Under the pieces are notes generated by a model. The model was not told the origin of the DNA and did no database searches. It saw only the letters and a list, made by a program, of their open reading frames with translations. Both the position numbers and the translations under genes were made by a program. From Monodelphis domestica (taxonomy: Eukaryota > Chordata > Mammalia > Didelphimorphia > Didelphidae), in assembly GCF_027887165.1 (NCBI RefSeq), contig NC_077228.1, forward strand, positions 384,562,456 to 384,626,455: a DNA stretch of 64,000 bases, given 5' to 3'. The stretch's first letter is position 1. Each line of letters opens with the position of its first letter. Shown in pieces: positions 22,799-33,607 of this stretch.

Positions 22799-23779
22799 TC
22801 ATGTTTCTCTTGCTTTCTGTGCTTGGATATCGAACTTTCCACAGAGCTCTGGTCTTTTCTTAGCAAATGCTTGGAAATTTTCTATTTTGTTGAATGCCCA
22901 TACTTTCCCCTGGAAGTATATAGTCAGTTTTGTTGGGTAGTTGATTCTTGGTTGGAGACCCAGCTCTCTTGCCTTTCTAAATATTGTGTTCCATGCTTTG
23001 CGGTTTCTTAGTGTGTTAGCCGCTAAGTCGTGTGTGATCCTTATGGGAGCCCCCTTATATCTGAAGCTCTTCTTCTTGGCTTCTTGTAGGATTTTCTCCT
23101 TTACTTAGAAGCTCTTGAATTTGGCAATTACATTCCTAGGGGTTGTCTTTTGGGGATTTAGTATAGAAGGTGTTCTATGAATCTTTTGTATTTCTATTTT
23201 GCCCCCTTGCTCCAGAACGTGAGGGCAATTTTCTTTTATAATCTCCTGTAGAATAATATCAAGTTTATTGTTTATCTCTGGTTTTTCTGGGAGACCGATA
23301 ATTCGGAGATTTTCTCTTCTCCCTCTGTTTTCCAGATCTGTGACCTTCTCAGTGAGATATTTTATGTTTTCTTCTAATTCATTAATTTTTTGGGTTTGCT
23401 TTATTGATTCTTGCTGTTTTATCATCTCGCTTTCTTCGAGGTGCTTAATTCTGGTCGTTAGGGACTGGTTTTGCTTTTCAGCCTTGTCAGCCCTTCTATT
23501 GGATGCTTCGAGTTCTTTTTCCAATTGAGCATTCTTATCTGTCAGACAGCTGATCTCTTTCTCCCATTTTTCTTTCCAGGTTTCCATCTTTTGGGTAAGT
23601 TCCAGTTTGAGATCTCCCAGAGCTTGTTGATAGTTTCCATTTTGGGAGGCGTGTTCTGAATTTTTTTGGATTTCCTCCTCATTCTCCTCTTTTCCTTGGG
23701 CACTTCCACCATAAAAGTTTTCAATAGTCACGTTTTTCCCTTTCTTCCTGGAGGCTTGATTTTGGGCCATGTGAGCCAT
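22799..23779 (-). pseudogene. L1 ORF1: RNA-binding chaperone, single premature stop
   Basis: The frame runs 327 codons including TGA at 22799-22801, with one in-frame TAA (23105-23107, codon 225) and no shift, so only one break separates it from a complete ORF1. The start MAHMAQNQ was chosen because the outer ATG is shared with the copy at 47022 (MAQSAQDQ). Residues about 55-150 form a coiled coil (QLEKELEASNRRADKAEKQN and on). The RRM-type segment RGRRENLRIIGLPEKPE and IHRTPS are typical of L1 ORF1p, which binds its own mRNA as a trimer. After the stop come residues of the C-terminal domain, such as KSFRYKGAPIRITHDLAANT. Confidence 0.94.
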
Positions 23780-24425
23780 CCCTTTGGTGGTTTTATTCCC
23801 CTTTCCTTTTTGGTCTGGGATCTGGGTTATATGGGTGGTTTTTCTGTGAATTTACGTTGCTTCAGACTAGTTCTTCCCAGCCTCCAAGGTTTCTTAGAGC
23901 GCTGGGTCCCTGATCACAGCCACACTGCCCAGGTGTTCAGCTCCGCCCAGATAATCAACGCGTGTTCCGCCCCTGGTGTTTAGCTCCGCGGAGATGTCCA
24001 GCGCAGCCACCCCAAGTACAGCTCCGCTGAAGCGCTGGATTCTGCAGTGAAACCACCCTGAGACGTTCTCTCCTGGCAGTCCCCAGATCCCAAGGACCCT
24101 GGAGTGCCCCGCCCCAGACAGAGACGTTCCGCACTCACTCGCTGTCCCGGTGAGCACTCAGGTAGCTCACTCTGGTTTAGTGGGGGAGGTGGGGTGGGGG
24201 AAGGGCAGCTCAGTTCACTTTTCTATGCAAGCTTTTCCTCCTTATTTTAGTGTGGAAATGTTCAAGCCCCAAGTACCTTCGCCTCTGTGGAGTACTGGGA
24301 GTACTGGGGTGTCCTTCTGTTCCTCCAAAGGTGATTTTTATGCTCCTTTGATGTAGTCTATTTCGTTCGGTGCCGGGGAGAGGAAGCGTGTGGCGTCTAG
24401 ATTGCAGCCATGATTACCCGGAAGT
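23780..24425 (-). promoter_or_regulatory. L1 5' UTR (internal promoter region)
   Basis: 646 bp from the element start to ORF1. GC content is visibly above the surroundings and CpGs are retained (for example CGGAGATGTCCAGCGCAG, CAACGCGTGTTCCGCC). Short internal repeats with GTTCAGCTCCGC / GTTTAGCTCCGC occur at 23935-23995. L1 5' UTRs carry an internal RNA polymerase II promoter; activity here is inferred. Confidence 0.75.
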
Positions 24426-24479
24426 TCCAGATAACTTTCTAAGTGTAATGACTGTTCCGGAGCCATTTTACTGATCACA

Positions 24480-24712
24480 GAGCACTAATAGCTATCAATT
24501 ACTTCTATATCACTTAAAAGACATTTTTTATTTGATCCTACAACAACTCTGTGAGGTAGATGTATATAATCCCTATTTTGCAGATAAATTGAAATTCAGG
24601 GAGGACAAAATTTGCCCAGTGTCTCAAAGCTATAAACATTTAAGATAGCAATTGAACCCTGATCCAAGTTCAATACTGTATAGCCTATACCAAGCTACTT
24701 CTGAATCTGCTA
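24480..24712 (-). mobile_element. MIR-like SINE remnant, antisense
   Basis: ACAACTCTGTGAGGTAGATG, CCCTATTTTGCAGATAAATTG and TTGAACCCTGATCCAAG match the reverse of the MIR core. Old. Confidence 0.65.
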
Positions 24713-25424
24713 GCTCCGAATTCTATCAAGTCAAATTTTCTTTGGGACTACTGGATGTATTTCAAGAAGAGGACTGAAGGTGATGATCATTATTTTACTT
24801 TTTTAACCAGCCTTGCTCCTTGGCTGGACCTCTCTCCTGTTTCACTCATCAATAGCAACAAGAAACCACAAACTATTCCTGAGATGATCCACTTTCCAAG
24901 CTAAGCAGATGATGGCTAAAAGTCAGTGGAGATTACAGCACAGAGAAGCTCTGTCCGTGCTAATAAGAGCATACTGTAGTAGAAAACCACATTTGGAGCA
25001 GGAAAACCTGGAATCTAATTCTAGCTTTGCTCCTCCCTGCTTTGCTACTCCCTTGAGTAAGTTATTTCTCCTCTCTTTGTCTTAAAAAAAAAGCAGATAT
25101 TAATTCATTTCATCTGTTATTGGTATTTCATCCGAAAATTCTCCCATTCTGAAACCAAAGATGTCATGAAGGGAGTTTCATCACTTGAGTGTTGTCCATA
25201 CCAATGAAATCACAGGACTAGTACCTAGCCTTCACCTGTAGCCTAGAATTGCCTCGTATATAGAACCTCAGTAAATTCTTGTTTATCAACCTAATTTATA
25301 TATGCATATTGTTCCATTGCTCCCCTTCCTCATCTCCAAATAAAGTCTCTTCTCCATCACTTTTGACTTTTGCTTGCATTTCTTTCCTTGCGTTCACTTA
25401 GAAATCTCCAAAATAGTCTTTCTG
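24713..25424. other. Mostly unique, with a MIR/Ther-like scrap at about 24950-25095
   Basis: The scrap reads AACCTGGAATCTAATTCTAG, GAGTAAGTTATTTCTCC in sense. Otherwise no feature is recognised. Confidence 0.45.
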
Positions 25425-25680
25425 TTATATTTGTATTTGTGCCATAATATATCAATCTGTGTACAATGTTCTCCTGGTTCTGCTCCTTTCACTCTGCATC
25501 AATTCCTAGAGGTCGTTCCAGTTCACATAGAATTACTCCAGTTCATCATTCCTTTTAGCACAATAGTATTCCATCACCACCAAATACCACAATTTGTTCA
25601 GCCATTCCCTAATCGATGGACAACCCCATAATTTCCAATTTCTTTTCACCACAAAGAGTGTGGCAATAAATATTTTTGTG
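25425..25680 (-). mobile_element. Old L1 ORF2-end fragment
   Basis: Antisense L1 text (ACAATGTTCTCCTGGTTCTG, AGCACAATAGTATTCCATC, CACCACAAAGAGTGTGGC). It is followed directly by a second, separate L1 3' segment. Confidence 0.78.
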
Positions 25681-26105
25681 CATGTAATATAATGGTCATT
25701 GTTATAAGAGCAAATTCATAGATAACCAAAACCCCCAAATCAAAACAGACACATGGATGTGAAAGACAACTCCAATACTTCTTTCTCTGGGGGTGGATAG
25801 CATTCCTCTTCACAGGCCATTCATGATTGTCTCAGATCATTGCATTGGTGAGATTAGCCAAGTTTTCACAGATGACCATTGTTTAATATTGCTGTTACTG
25901 TGTACAATGTTCTCCCAGTTCTGCTTATTTTGCCCTTCATTAATTCCTGCACATAGATCTTTACAGCTTTTTATGAAATCATCTTGCTTATCATTTCTTG
26001 TAGTATAATAATATTCCATCACCAACATGTACCACAATTTCTTCAGCTATTCTCCAATTCATGGACATCCCCTCAATTTCCATTTCTTTGACACTACAAA
26101 AAAAG

Positions 26106-26122
26106 CAGCCATAAATATTTTT
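26106..26122. repeat. TSD of younger L1, left copy
   Basis: cagccataaatattttt, repeated exactly at 28075-28091. Confidence 0.93.
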
Positions 26123-28074
26123 TTAATTCCCTACTCATTCATTCATTCATTCATTCATTCATTCATTCATTCATTTGTTTATTTTTTAGTTTTTAAACAT
26201 TATTTTATTTGGTCATTTTCATACATTATTCATTGGAAACAGAGATCATTTTCTTTTCCTCCCACCCACCCCCCAGCCGACTCGTGATTCCACTGGGTAT
26301 CACATGTGTCCTTGTTCCGAACCCATTTCCTTGTTGTTGGTATTTGCATTAGGGTGCTCATTTAGCATCTCTCCTCAATCATATCCCCTCAACCCCTGTA
26401 GTCAAGCAGTTGCCTTTCCTCAGTGATTTTATTCCCACAGTTTGTCTTCTGCTTAAGGATGGTTTTTTTTCTCATAGATCGCTGCAGGTTGTTCAGGGAC
26501 ATTGTAAAGCCATTACTGGAGAAGCCCATTACGTTCTCTTGTACCACAGTGTCTCAGTCTCTGTGTACAATGTTCTCCTGGCTCTGCTCCTTTTGCTCTG
26601 TATCACTTCCTGGAGGTTGTTCCAGTCTCCATGGAATTCCTCCACTTTATTATTCCTTTTAGCACAATAGTATTCCATCACCAACATATACCACAATTTG
26701 TTCAGTCATTCCCCAATTGAAGGGCATCCCCTCATTTTCCAATTTTTGGCCACCACAAAGAGCACAGCTATGAATATTCTTGTACAAATCTTTTTCCTTA
26801 TTATCTCTTTGGGGTACAAGCCCAGCAGTGCTATGGCTGGATCAAAGGGCAGACAGTCTTTTATCGCCCTTTGGGCATAGTTCCAAATTGCCCTCCAGAA
26901 TGGTTGGATCAATTCACAACTCCGCCAGCAATGAATTAGTGTCCCCACTTTGCCACATCCCCTCCAGCATTCATTACTTTCCATAGCTGTCATGTTGGCC
27001 AATCTGCTAGGTTTGAGGTGATACCTCAGAGTTGTTTTGATTTGCATCTCTCTGATTATAAGAGATCTAGAACACTTTTTCATGTGCTTATTAATAGTCT
27101 TGATTTCTTTGGCTGAAAATTGCCTATTCATGTCCCTTGCCCATTTTTCAATTGAAGAATGGCTTGATTTTTTGTATAACTGGTTTAGCTCTTTATAGAT
27201 TTGAGTAATTAGACCTTTGTCAGAGGTTTTTGTTATGAAGATCATTTCCCAATTTGTTGCTTCCCTTCTAATTTTAGTTACATTGGTTTTGTTTGTACAA
27301 AACCTTTTTAATTTGATGTAGTCAAAATTATTTATTTTGCATTTTGTGACTCTTTCTAAGTCTTGCTTGGTTTTAAAATCTTTCCCTTCCCAAAGGTCTG
27401 ACATGTATACTATTCTTTGTTCACCTAATTTACTTATAGTTTCCTTCTTTATGTTCAAGTCATTCACCCATTCTGACTTTATCTTGGTGTAGGGTGTGAG
27501 GTGTTGATCCAAACCTAATCTCTCCCACACTGTCTTCCAATTTTCCCAGCAGTTTTTATCAAATACTGGATTTTCGTCCCAAAAGCTGGGGTCTTCAGGT
27601 TCATCAAAGACTGTCTTACTGAGGTCATTTACCCCAAGTCTATTTCACTGATCCTCCTTTCTGTCTCTTAGCCAGTACCAAATTGTTTTGATGACCGCTG
27701 CTTTGTAATATAGTTTGAGATCTGGGACTGCAAGGCCACCTTCCTTTGTATTTTTTTTCATTATTTCCCTGGATATCCTTGATCCTTTGTTCTTCCAAAT
27801 GAACTTCGTTATTGTTTTTTCTAATTCAGTAAAAAAATTTTTTTGGAAGTTCAATGGGTATGGCACTAAATAGATAAGTTTCGGTAGGATGGTCATTTTT
27901 ATTATATTAGGTCGTCCTACCCATGAGCAGTTAAAATTTTTCCAATTGCTCAAGTCTAGTTTTAGTTGTGAGGAGAGTGTTTTGTAGTTGTGTTCATATA
28001 GTTCCTGTGTTTGCCTTGGCAGATAGATTCCTAAGTATTTTATATTGTCTCGGGTGACTTTAAATGGAATTTCT
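26123..28074 (-). mobile_element. 5'-truncated young L1 with microsatellite tail
   Basis: 1.95 kb between 17-bp duplications. It covers the 3' UTR and the last third of ORF2; a 274-residue frame at 26706-27530 is open and reads the same C-terminal region as the full-length copy ([15 protein letters not shown]). The 5' break corresponds to about 19840 of the full-length L1. The tail is followed by (ATTC)9 at 26137-26172, which probably grew from the A tail. Same subfamily as the 17930 copy. Confidence 0.95.
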
Positions 28075-28452
28075 CAGCCATAAATATTTTTGTATAAGTA
28101 GGTCCTTTCCCCTTTTTAATGATCACTTTGGGATACAGACCCAGAAGTGATATTACCATTTATGCATAGTTTTATAGCCCTTTGAGCATAGTTCCAAATG
28201 GCCCTCTAGAATGGTTGGATCAGTTTACAACTCCGCCAACAATGCATTAGTGCCCCGATTTTGCCACATCTCATCCAACATTTACTATTTTCACTTACTG
28301 CCATATTGGCCAATCTGATATGTGTGAGGTGGTACTCAGAGTAGTTTTAATTTGTATTCTCTAATCAAGGATGATTTAGAACATTTTTTTCATGATTATT
28401 GATGGCTTTGATTTCTTTATCTGAAAATTACTTGTTCATATCCTTTGACCAT

Positions 28453-29308
28453 TGTGAATCTTAAAACTGCTCAGACTCTACCTTAGAAGATTTGGTTAAG
28501 GCTATTCCCTTGTTGTAACAAATGTAGGTACTTGATCAGGAATGTATTGGGAATTTTAACATTACTCTACCCATACTTAGGCATACTTTAGGGGAAGATA
28601 AAGTTGTAAACTCCTTACTGAACAATGAAAGATCCCCAACTCATACTTATAGTGAAGCAAAAACCCTAAGCTAGGTCTATTTTTAGATCTAATACAAAAG
28701 GGTATTAAGTATCTATAAAGGTTAAATTAATCACCAAAAGGTCAAGCAATTTACAAAGGGCAAGCTTAGCAAAGAGATGTGAAATATTCAGAAGATATAA
28801 TTAATCAGAGAAGGTGATAACAAAAGAAGATGTGAACTAAGAATGGTCAGTCCTGGGGTAAACGTCTACTGTGATTGGTAGATGTGAAAATTTAGGGGAG
28901 GTGACATAAGAGAAATTTCTATTTAAAAGGAGCTGGCTCTCTAAACTTAGTTGGGGAGTTTGGAGTTAGTTGGAGGAGCTGGGTCTCTGAACTCAGTTCA
29001 GGAGTTGAGGATTTCAGTGAAGGACTGGAGTTTTGCTTGGGACAAATCTTGTGGTGAGTAATAAAAGACTGACTAGTCTCTCTTAAGACTCTCTCTAGAC
29101 TCTATTTTCTCTTATTCTCTCTCCCTTTCCTTAATTCTTTCATTTGTATTAATTAAAATATCCATAAAACCCAGCTGACTTGGGTATTTTCATATTTGGG
29201 AATTTTTCCCATGGTGACCACTTATTTTTGATTTAAAACAAGACACTAAAAATTATCTTTATAGTTTTGTCAATTCACAGTCTTGAAACCCATTTTTTCA
29301 TGGTTACA
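28453..29308 (+). mobile_element. Solo LTR, class I-like, inside an old L1
   Basis: 856 bp, TGTGAATCTT ... TGGTTACA, with 4-bp duplication ccat (28449-28452, 29309-29312). TATA-like TATTTAAAAGG near 28921 and AATAAAAG near 29062 place U3, R and U5 on the + strand. The host sequence (CTTTGACC ATTTGTCAATTG) rejoins across it. No internal viral genes. It is a fossil younger than its L1 host, and unlike the 7783 LTR in sequence. Confidence 0.8.
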
Positions 29309-29789
29309 CCATTTGTCAATTGTGGAATGGCTTGTATTCTTATAAATTTGATTTAGTTCTCTATAAATTTTAGAAAATCGATCTTTATCAGAAACATTTG
29401 TTATAAAATTTCCTCCAAGTTTGTTACTTCTCTTCTAATCTTGATTAGATTAGTTTTCTTTGTTTAAAACCTTTTAAATTTAATATAATCAAAATTATTC
29501 ATTTTACATTTTATAATACTGTGTCTTGCTTGGTCAAAAATTCTTTCCTTCTCCAAAGATCTATGAGTTAAACTATTCTGTGATCCCCTAATTTAATTAT
29601 GGTATCACTCTTTATTTCTAAATCACATAGTAGATATGCTTTGAACACTTGATTTTTTATTGAATGTCCATCTTTTTTCACTAAAAGTTCAGCTTAGATT
29701 TGAAGGATATATTACTTTATCTTATTATTTCTTGAGCAATTTTTCTCTTCTGAACACATGATTCCATTCCCTCCAAAATTGTTACTCGG

Positions 29790-30003
29790 TAATGCCCAAT
29801 TCTATTTGGGTTTTTCTTGGCAAAGTTAGTAGAGTAGTTTGCCATTTTCTTCTTCAGCTCATTTATAGATAAGGAAATTGAAGTCCAAAGTGGTAGGTGA
29901 CTTACTCAGGGTCACACATATAATAAATGTCTGAGGTAGGATTTGAACTCAAGAAGATGAGTCTTTCTGATTTCAGACCATTGTGATACCTGGCTGATTG
30001 CCT
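29790..30003 (-). mobile_element. MAR1-like SINE, antisense
   Basis: GGGTTTTTCTTGGCAAAGTT, AGTAGTTTGCCATTTTCTTC and GGGTCACACATATAATAAATG are the reversed hallmarks of the longer marsupial CORE-SINE type. Confidence 0.8.
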
Positions 30004-30245
30004 AGATAAAGAATAATCTTGTTATTTGAATTTCCCTTTTTTTATATTTCAGAAATTTTCCCCTGGTCACTTGCAAAATATGTTGTTTGGACTCAGAATT
30101 GTCAAATTTAATTACTACTTATCTTGGAATTTGCAGCATAAGTCTTTCCCCAAAGGCAGTCTGTGGATTTCCTTTGTTTTTATTTTGATTTTTTATTCAC
30201 AAATTCTGGGGTGGTTTTTTTTTCATTAGTCTTATTCGTATTCAA

Positions 30246-30401
30246 ACCCCTTATTGTCTTAGAATCTATACTGTGTATTAATTCTAAGTCAGAAGAACTA
30301 GAGCAGGCAGGTTAGAGCTAGGCAGTTGGGGTTGAGTGACTTGTCCAGGGTCACATAACTGTGGCTAGATTTGAACCAGGACCTCCTATCTCTATGTTGC
30401 T
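30246..30401 (-). mobile_element. tRNA-related SINE, partial
   Basis: Antisense: TTGTCTTAGAATCTATACTG, GGTTGAGTGACTTGTCCAGG, and TTGAACCAGGACCTCC. The terminal GCCACCTAGCTGCC is missing. Confidence 0.82.
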
Positions 30402-30594
30402 TTATTTTTGTATTATGGATGTTTAAACTTTTTTGACATGTATTCTTTTGGGATGCCAAGAATCCTCAAGTTGTTTCTATGTACCTTATATTCAAGAATA
30501 GTATGTGTCAGTTATGTGAAAATCTTATTTTCTTTTAATATTATTATAATTTCCCATGTGTCTTCTGTATATTCTGTATATATATAGTGTAGTC

Positions 30595-30597
<3 letters not shown>

Positions 30598-30661
<64 letters not shown>
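30598..30661. repeat. (TA)32 microsatellite
   Basis: 64 bp of uninterrupted TA. It explains the Tyr-Ile run of the + frame at 30556, which is not a gene. Confidence 0.97.
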
Positions 30662-30664
<3 letters not shown>

Positions 30665-31159
30665 TATTCACACTAAATTATTCTCTCCTTTTTTTTTTTT
30701 TGGTGAGACCGCCATGTAGTGAAGTTTTTCTATTCTGCCAGTATCTTCTGCTTTATAGGCTAAAATCTGTTTTCCCAATTCTTATTTCTCTTTTAAACCA
30801 GTCAGGAGCATCCTGTCATAATTTCATCTTTCCTTGTGTTAAGAGAGTTTTCTTAATCTCTCCCCTTTTCTCTTTAAGAGGCAAGGGAGCAAAAAGATTT
30901 CTGAGTAAGAGCCCCCTGCTGTGCAGGCAGGCAGTTGATGACAGGAGAGTGTGGCTGACAGTTGGTAGGTGAGTTGCAGGCAGTGTGAAAGGGCCTTTTG
31001 TCTCTGGGTTCCCTGGAGAGTAGAGGTGTCTGTCTGTGTTGTATCTCTGAGACAAATGGGCAGTTGGAAAAAATAACTGACAGTGGGTAAAGAAAAATGG
31101 ATTTAAGGAGGTAGAAGGTGATTAATGCTTAATGATAAATGCTTATTGATTAACTTAGA
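30662..31159. other. Unassigned segment
   Basis: Less AT-rich than its surroundings (CCGCCATGTAGTGAAG at 30709, then G-rich text 30880-31060). Complementary short frames on both strands have no family match. It may belong to an old L1 5' end, but this is unproven. Confidence 0.3.
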
Positions 31160-31440
31160 TAGTGTGTAATTAGAATCTATTACCCTAAATAAAAACTACG
31201 ATCTCCAGCAAAACTATGATCCCCAGAACTCTACTCACTTCCTGTTATTACATGCTGACATAGACAGGATATAAATTGGGTGGAGGTTCTCTCTCTGTCT
31301 CTCCTTGTCTCAACTTTGGTGGAGTGGGGATTTTTGAGTAGGTAGAAAAACTTAAATCATGTGGTTCTGCTTTGTCAGGTAATAAACTTTATAAAAATAA
31401 TACTCAAAGTATTGGATATTAATTTAAATACTATAATAGT
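31160..31440 (+). mobile_element. Possible LTR fragment
   Basis: Promoter-like order: GATCCCCAGAACTCTACTC, a TATA-like GATATAAATTGGG near 31267, a CT-rich run, then AATAAAC near 31381. It has the spacing of an LTR, but no TG..CA ends or duplication could be found. Confidence 0.4.
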
Positions 31441-31849
31441 TTGATAGTGGGTATATTCTTAGACAGACAGAGTAGGTAGGTAGGCCGGGTCTGGCCTGGC
31501 AGAAGACACTGCCCTTAAAGGCAGATAGATTTAGGGTTTTTTAGAAAATTTTAGTTAGGATTGGGATCTTAGGTATAGGTATAAGAGTTTCTCTCACTTT
31601 CCTCCTTTCTATTTCCTATTCAAACTTTCCTCAAAATAAACTAAGTGTTTTGTGTTTTACCAAACTGCTCTCCCTACTTTTGTTCCAACTCCTACCAAAA
31701 AATTTAACCCTTCACACTTTGGAGTTACAGGTTCCTTTGCCACATCAGATGTTAACTTATTTTGCCTTGCCCTGCACTATTTATGCATAGAATCTTTTAT
31801 ACAATCTGGAGACCATATTTCTTTCTTAAAAAAAATTTTTTTTTATTAT

Positions 31850-31978
31850 ATGATACATGTAAAACCCAGTGGAATTGCTTGTTGGCTCTGAGAGGGCAGA
31901 GGGCAGAGGGGAAAGAAAGAACCTGAATCATGTAACCATGGAAAAATATTCTAAGTTAATTAATTAAATAATTAAAAC
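31850..31978 (+). mobile_element. Old L1 3' terminus, sense
   Basis: ACATGTAAAACCCAGTGGAA, GAATCATGTAACCATGGAA, then an A-rich tail. It abuts the next L1 tail to tail. Confidence 0.7.
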
Positions 31979-32290
31979 ATTTTATTAGAAATATATTTTA
32001 TTTTACCAATTACATGTAATAACAAATTTCCACATAAGTTTTTCTGAAGTATTATGACTAAATTGTCTCCCTTCCCTCCCACTCTCAAGATGGCAAGCAA
32101 TTCAATATGGGTTATACATCTATTATCATGCAAAATATATTTCCATAAGAGAATAATATAAAACCAAGATCCCAAAATAAAAACCCAGCTAAAATGAAAA
32201 ATCATTTGCTTTGATCTGCATTTCGACTCCAATGGTTCTTTCTCTGGAGGTGGATGACATTCTTTGTCATAAGTCTTTTAGAATTGTCCA
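31979..32290 (-). mobile_element. Old L1 3' terminus, antisense
   Basis: CCAATTACATGTAATAAC, TTCAATATGGGTTATACATC, GGTTCTTTCTCTGGAGGTGG. An older L1 type than the young subfamily, 5'-truncated. Confidence 0.7.
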
Positions 32291-33607
32291 TCATTCCACA
32301 TCCATCTTCCCTTGTTATTAATATCTTCTCTGTTGGTGTTTCTGTTTGTCTAAAATCTTTAATTGATTTTTCTTTCTCCTGAGATCTTTGGGAACTTTAA
32401 TCTTAAAAAAAATTCCTCAATTACTCTTTAAGTTTTTTTACTTTCTCGACCCTTTAATCATGACTTCCTCGACCCTTTAATCATGACTTCCCTAGGAGCT
32501 GAACCTAAAAACTATGTCAGCTTCCTCCCATACTGGGCAATTCACATTTCACTGTCTTTAGTTTCTGCCTTATGTGACTTCAAAGGGGACAGAACTAACC
32601 CAGCTAGACTCTGGGCTCTTTCCCTCAGTCATAGTGGAGTGATGGGCAGTGGAGTGATACCCACACATGTCCTGCCCCAGATCCCTGTGTTGCTCAGTTC
32701 TCTGGTTGAACTTTTTTGCACCAGTTGCTGTTCCAGCCTGATTAAACTTCTGTTTTTGTTTTTATGCCACTGGACTCAGAGTAGGGGGCTTAAGGGTAAG
32801 GGTGACATGTAGAGTTTAGTTCTCTTTCAGTCTCTGGGTAGGCTTGTATAGTGCTGGAACTTGGTGAGCAGTAGGGGAGAGGGTGCTGAGAAAGCACTTA
32901 AGGATTAGGGGATTGTCTCTTTTGCTGTTTTTAACTGTTACCACATTTGGGTTCTTAGTGTCCTCGACTGTGCTGATAGTCAAAATTGTTTTATATCTTG
33001 TGTATAATTCCTATTTTGAAGAAATTTGAGAGGATCAAAGAAAATGTGTAGATCATTTTATTAAGGTCACGGAACCTGGAAGTCTTCCAATCGTTCTGGG
33101 GTGTTGCTACACTGTTCTAAGAGCAGAGTTACCATTCCTTTGTACTTTGCCTTTGCCTTTGAGTGGATAGGGATTTCCATTCCCTTTCAGGCTCTTCCCT
33201 TCTGGGAGAGGTTTTCCTCTCAACTCAGGAATGAGAATGTGTTGGGGACAGAAAGAAGAGAAACAAAATGGTAAAGGTATTGCCTTTAACCCAACCCAGC
33301 TAGATAAAGCTTCTAAATTCCACACCCTCTCAGTAACTACTGACTCATTACCTAGAGGGTTGTGGGTACAAGTTTTCTCTCTCTGCCCTGGGAAATTATA
33401 AAAGTGAATCATTAATTCTCTTTTTTCTTTATCAACCCCTCTCCTGTTTCCATGGTACTTACTCTCTATGGATTCTTGCTCACCTTTTTTAAAGCCACTG
33501 CTATTGGTGCTTGATTCTTTGCTTACCTTTTCCCATAGTTCTTTAATATGGGAAGGATTAAGCTTGCCAGTCCAAAAAAAACAACAACAAAAAAAAACCA
33601 ACCCACA
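32291..33607. other. 1.3 kb unassigned, with a 164-codon - strand frame
   Basis: Contains a 23-bp tandem duplication (CTCGACCCTTTAATCATGAC at about 32446 and 32469). A - strand frame at 33107-33601 is open for 164 codons, the longest frame here outside the L1s. I recognise no domain in it; its C-terminus is low complexity. It could be an eroded remnant of an old mobile element or chance. Confidence 0.35.

Larger units (their letters stand above)
17930..24425 (-). mobile_element. Full-length L1 retrotransposon
   Basis: A 6496-bp L1 on the - strand between perfect 15-bp duplications. In element order: 5' UTR 24425-23780 with several CpGs; ORF1 23779-22799; a spacer of 684 bp 22798-22115; ORF2 22114-18310; 3' UTR of about 380 bp; A tail (T run at 17930). 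The 5' terminus ACTTCCGGGTAATCATGGCT is shared with the copy ending at 47758, which supports this as the true 5' end, and the ATGGC core may be a YY1-type site as in other mammalian L1s. It is recent enough to keep an exact TSD but carries stops and frameshifts, so it is not competent for movement as it stands. It lies 4.9 kb beyond the KPNA5 3' UTR, antisense to the gene. Confidence 0.97.
25690..29630 (-). mobile_element. Old L1 split by a younger L1 and a solo LTR
   Basis: One diverged antisense L1 in three pieces: 25690-26105 (3' UTR and ORF2 end), 28092-28448, and 29313-about 29630 (ORF2 upstream part). The pieces join at exact target duplications of the two inserted elements, so they were once contiguous. 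The ORF2 text is degraded. Confidence 0.8.
29640..30700 (-). mobile_element. Probable continuation of an old L1 (ORF1 region), with SINEs inserted
   Basis: Segments such as TTGAATGTCCATCTTTTTTC (29660) and CAGTCTGTGGATTTCC (30160) are reminiscent of antisense L1 ORF1 text. Two SINEs and a TA repeat interrupt it. The limits and the assignment are weak. Confidence 0.4.

Noticed and set aside
19983-23983. + strand frames of 60-150 codons across the L1 (for example 20004-20429, 21513-21965)
   Set aside because: They are antisense shadows of L1 ORF1 and ORF2, whose - strand translations carry the known motifs.
26137-26172. CRISPR-like regular repeat
   Set aside because: It is an ATTC tetranucleotide microsatellite at an L1 tail; no spacers, and the genome is mammalian.
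30556-30972. 138-codon + frame rich in Tyr-Ile
   Set aside because: It is a translation of the TA microsatellite plus flanking noncoding sequence.
31160-31440. A complete solo LTR
   Set aside because: TATA-like and AATAAA-like signals are spaced suitably, but no TG..CA ends with a duplication were found; kept only as a possible fragment.
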